A stretch of 14,104 nt of DNA from Patulibacter sp041648495 (GTDB lineage Bacteria; Actinomycetota; Thermoleophilia; Solirubrobacterales; Solirubrobacteraceae), in assembly GCA_041648495.1 (NCBI GenBank), contig JBAZOW010000063.1, positions 1 to 14,104 on the forward strand, written 5' to 3'. The position numbers and the translations under genes are program-made. Each line of letters opens with the position of its first letter. Positions within the stretch are counted from its first letter, which is position 1. The notes beneath the pieces were generated by a model, which saw only the letters and a list, made by a program, of their open reading frames with translations, ran no database searches and was not told the DNA's origin. Positions 12,168 to 14,104 of this stretch are shown here, one piece after another.

Positions 12168-13285
12168 TCACTTCTGCACTGGCTGCGGACCGCAGCGACC
12201 GACTGGCTGCGATCCTCGCCGAGCGTGAGCTCGACGGCGTCGTGATCACCAACCTCCACGACATCCGCTGGCTGACCGGGTTCACCGGGAGCAACGCCGT
12301 CGTGATCGTCGGACGCGAGAAGCACGGCGACGAAGTTCGCGACCTGCGGCGCTTCGTCACGGACTTCCGCTACGTCGAGCAGGCGGAGGCCGAGGTCCCC
12401 GAGCCGTGGGAGCGGATCAACGGCGGACGCGACCTGGGCGGGGCCGGGGTCGCCCAGCATCTGCCGATCGGTGCCGCGAAGATCGGCTTCGACGACGCGC
12501 ACCTGACCTTCGCCGCCCACCGGCGACTGGCGAACGCCGCGGAGATCGGCCAGAAGCTGGTGCCCGTCGCCGGCATCGTCTCGTCGCTGCGGGCGGTCAA
12601 GGACGCGTCCGAGCTGGCGGCGATCCGCGCGGCCTCCGAACTGGCCGACGCCGCCTTCGTCGAGGTGATCCTCGGCGGACCGATCGTCGGCCGGACCGAG
12701 CGTGAGATCGCGCTCGACCTGGAGATCGCGATGCGCAAGCGGGGCGCGAGCGGCAACAGCTTCGATCCGATCGTCGCCTCCGGGGCGCACGGGGCGCTGC
12801 CGCACGCGTCGCCGCGCGACGTGCCCGTGCCCGCCGGGGTGCTGCTGACCGTCGACTGGGGCTGCGTGCTCGACGGCTATTGCTCGGACTGCACCCGCAC
12901 GGTCTCGACCGGCGCGATCTCGGACGAGGCCCGTGCGGTCTACGCCACGGTGCTCGACGCCCAGCAGCTGTCGCTGGGCGCGATCCGCACCGGGGCCAAC
13001 GCCCGCGCGGTCGACGCGATCGCCCGCGAGCTGATCGCGGAGGCCGGGCACGGCGACCACTTCGGTCACGGCCTGGGCCACGGGGTCGGGCTGGAGGTCC
13101 ACGAGGCACCGACCCTGGGACCGCGCGCGAGCGATCCGCTGAAGACCGACCAGGTCGTCACGGTCGAGCCGGGGATCTACGTGCCGGGCGTCCACGGCGT
13201 GCGGATCGAGGACCTGGTCGCGGTCAAGACCGACGGTCCGGACGTCTTCACGACCGTGACCAAGGAGCTGGTCGAGGTCTCGTAG
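12164..13285 (+). CDS. pepQ: M24B Xaa-Pro aminopeptidase / prolidase-like metallopeptidase
   Basis: This is a cytosolic pita-bread-fold metallopeptidase expected to cut X-Pro bonds at peptide N termini or in dipeptides. It has 373 residues. A creatinase-type N-terminal domain (about 8-135, TNLHDIRWLTGFTGSN) precedes the catalytic domain. All five dimetal ligands are visible with the spacing of Pyrococcus prolidase: Asp231 (TVDWG), Asp242 (SDCTRT), His306 (GHGVGLEVHE), Glu335 (VEPGIY) and Glu349 (RIEDL). His214 (LPHASPRD) and His313 also fit. The ATG at 12164 overlaps the aroQ stop by 3 bases in an ATGA junction, and GGGGGT at 12152-12157 is a possible ribosome site. The aroQ-pepQ linkage is widespread in Actinobacteria and Firmicutes. 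PepQ versus aminopeptidase P specificity cannot be settled from sequence. Confidence 0.93.
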   Translation: MITSALAADRSDRLAAILAERELDGVVITNLHDIRWLTGFTGSNAVVIVGREKHGDEVRDLRRFVTDFRYVEQAEAEVPEPWERINGGRDLGGAGVAQHLPIGAAKIGFDDAHLTFAAHRRLANAAEIGQKLVPVAGIVSSLRAVKDASELAAIRAASELADAAFVEVILGGPIVGRTEREIALDLEIAMRKRGASGNSFDPIVASGAHGALPHASPRDVPVPAGVLLTVDWGCVLDGYCSDCTRTVSTGAISDEARAVYATVLDAQQLSLGAIRTGANARAVDAIARELIAEAGHGDHFGHGLGHGVGLEVHEAPTLGPRASDPLKTDQVVTVEPGIYVPGVHGVRIEDLVAVKTDGPDVFTTVTKELVEVS

Positions 13286-13297
13286 GGGTCGACTGCG

Positions 13298-13311
13298 GGC
13301 GAGGGCCCGGC
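13298..13311. terminator. Weak hairpin in the pepQ-MFS convergent gap
   Basis: CGGGC and GCCCG form a 5-bp stem around a GAGG loop, 12 nt after the pepQ stop, in a 60-bp gap between convergent genes. A second small CCGT/ACGG hairpin follows near 13327-13337. GC-rich DNA makes such stems frequent, so this is only a candidate bidirectional terminator. Confidence 0.3.
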
Positions 13312-13345
13312 CGCAACGTCCGGCGCCCGTCCGACGGCCCGCCGG

Positions 13346-14104
13346 CTAGCGGACGCAGGCCGCGGGCTCGACCGCCAGGCTGACCTCCTCGACCGGGGTC
13401 GCTCGCGGCGGACGCATCCGCGGCGCCGCGATCGCCACGCCCAGCGCGACGACGATCACCACGGCGCCGAGCAGTCGGAAGGCCGGGATCACGTCCCAGA
13501 CCGTGGCGACGACGCCGGCGGCGAGCGCCGGCACCGACATCGACAGGTAGGCGACGACGAACATCGCCGACATCACCGCGGCGCGATGGGCGACGGGGAT
13601 CACCGAGGTCAACGCGCCGAGCGATCCCAGGTAGGTCGTGCCCCAGCCGACGCCGATCACCGCAGCGGTCGCCACGAAGACCGGTCCCGAACCGAGCGAC
13701 AACGCCCCGATCGTGGCGGCGACGCCGACGGTGAGCACGATCGAGCCACCGGCCATCAGCCGCCACGGATCGAACCGACCGGCCAGGACCTGCGCAACCG
13801 TCCCGGCCAGGCAGACGGCCACCACGCCGAGGCTGGCGAGCACCTTGTCGGTGGTGTCGAGCTCGATCGCGGTCAACCGCGGGCCCAGCGAGAGGAAGAG
13901 GCCGCCGATCGACCACGAGGCGAACACGCCGAGGCTGGAGAAGACGAACGCGCCGCGGATCTCGCGGGGTACGTGCGGCCACGCCGGTCGCAGACGCAGG
14001 CGCTCGCGGTGCTCGACCGGCTCGGGCATCAGCGCGACGCCGACGATCACCAGCACCACCAGGACGATCACGACCAGGAACGGCAGGCGGAGCGGCCACG
14101 GACC
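13346..14104 (-). CDS. Major facilitator superfamily permease, C-terminal half (5' end outside window)
   Basis: The minus-strand frame is open from the right edge to the TAG at 13348-13346, giving 252 visible residues. A GTG at 14071 lies inside a membrane helix (RLPFLVVIVLVVLVIVG, spanning the edge region), so it is not the true start. The visible part has the MFS middle layout: helix 6, a charged cytosolic loop (EPVEHRERLRLRPAWPHVPRE), then about six further hydrophobic helices and a short Glu-containing tail. The loop before helix 7 and FSSLGVFASWSIGGLFLSLGP resemble drug or sugar efflux-type MFS members, but no substrate can be named. It converges on pepQ and is unlikely to be functionally tied to it. 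Confidence 0.85.
   Translation of the reverse strand, partial: GPWPLRLPFLVVIVLVVLVIVGVALMPEPVEHRERLRLRPAWPHVPREIRGAFVFSSLGVFASWSIGGLFLSLGPRLTAIELDTTDKVLASLGVVAVCLAGTVAQVLAGRFDPWRLMAGGSIVLTVGVAATIGALSLGSGPVFVATAAVIGVGWGTTYLGSLGALTSVIPVAHRAAVMSAMFVVAYLSMSVPALAAGVVATVWDVIPAFRLLGAVVIVVALGVAIAAPRMRPPRATPVEEVSLAVEPAACVR

Noticed and set aside
1..14104. Mobile element, prophage, defence island or RNA gene
   Set aside because: I saw no transposase, integrase, toxin-antitoxin pair, restriction or CRISPR gene, no terminal repeats, and no tRNA or rRNA sequence. Composition looks even across the window.

Overview
The window comes from a very GC-rich actinobacterial chromosome. G/C dominates third codon positions, stems and spacers alike. 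Conserved gene order, a fused AroK-AroB enzyme and many starts preceded at 6-8 nt by a TANNNT-type -10 box suggest a deep-branching actinobacterium, most likely Thermoleophilia (Solirubrobacter/Patulibacter-like). That placement is inference from recall; no search was run.

Layout. (1) 1-2278, + strand: the 3' part of mltG, which enters from beyond the left edge, overlaps aroE by one base. (2) 2371-3414, +: an LLM-class flavin oxidoreductase, followed by a 14-bp perfect-stem terminator. (3) 3520-4386, +: an unrecognised 288-aa protein, converging on rnd with a UUCG-loop hairpin between them. (4) 7046-4441, - strand: gluQ, a small two-helix membrane protein and rnd. (5) 7110-7511, +: a small protein with two CxxCxGxG motifs and a histone-H1-like Lys/Ala/Pro tail, divergent from gluQ. 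It converges, with 6 bp between stops, on a secreted cupredoxin-like protein (7934-7518, -). (6) 8135-13285, +: prepilin peptidase, aroC, aroKB fusion, aroQ (with a 72-aa tail) and an M24 Xaa-Pro peptidase. (7) 14104-13346, -: the C-terminal half of an MFS permease, cut by the right edge.

The genes give five of the seven shikimate-pathway activities: AroB (step 2), AroQ (3), AroE (4), AroK (5) and AroC (7). DAHP synthase (1) and AroA (6) are not in the window. As I recall it, the M. tuberculosis order is mltG - aroE - prepilin peptidase, then aroF(chorismate synthase) - aroK - aroB - aroQ - pepQ - efp. This window keeps that skeleton. However, about 5.9 kb of unrelated genes lie between aroE and the prepilin peptidase, aroK and aroB are fused, and efp does not follow pepQ.

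The content is mainly housekeeping. I saw no transposase, phage gene, CRISPR array, tRNA, rRNA or defence island. No stretch above 300 bases lacks a gene; the longest gap (7935-8134, 200 bp) holds a perfect 24-bp tandem duplication. The less ordinary items are the zinc-motif/H1-tail protein, the AroQ tail, the unrecognised 288-aa protein, the ligand-less cupredoxin-like protein and the recurring leaderless-type promoters.
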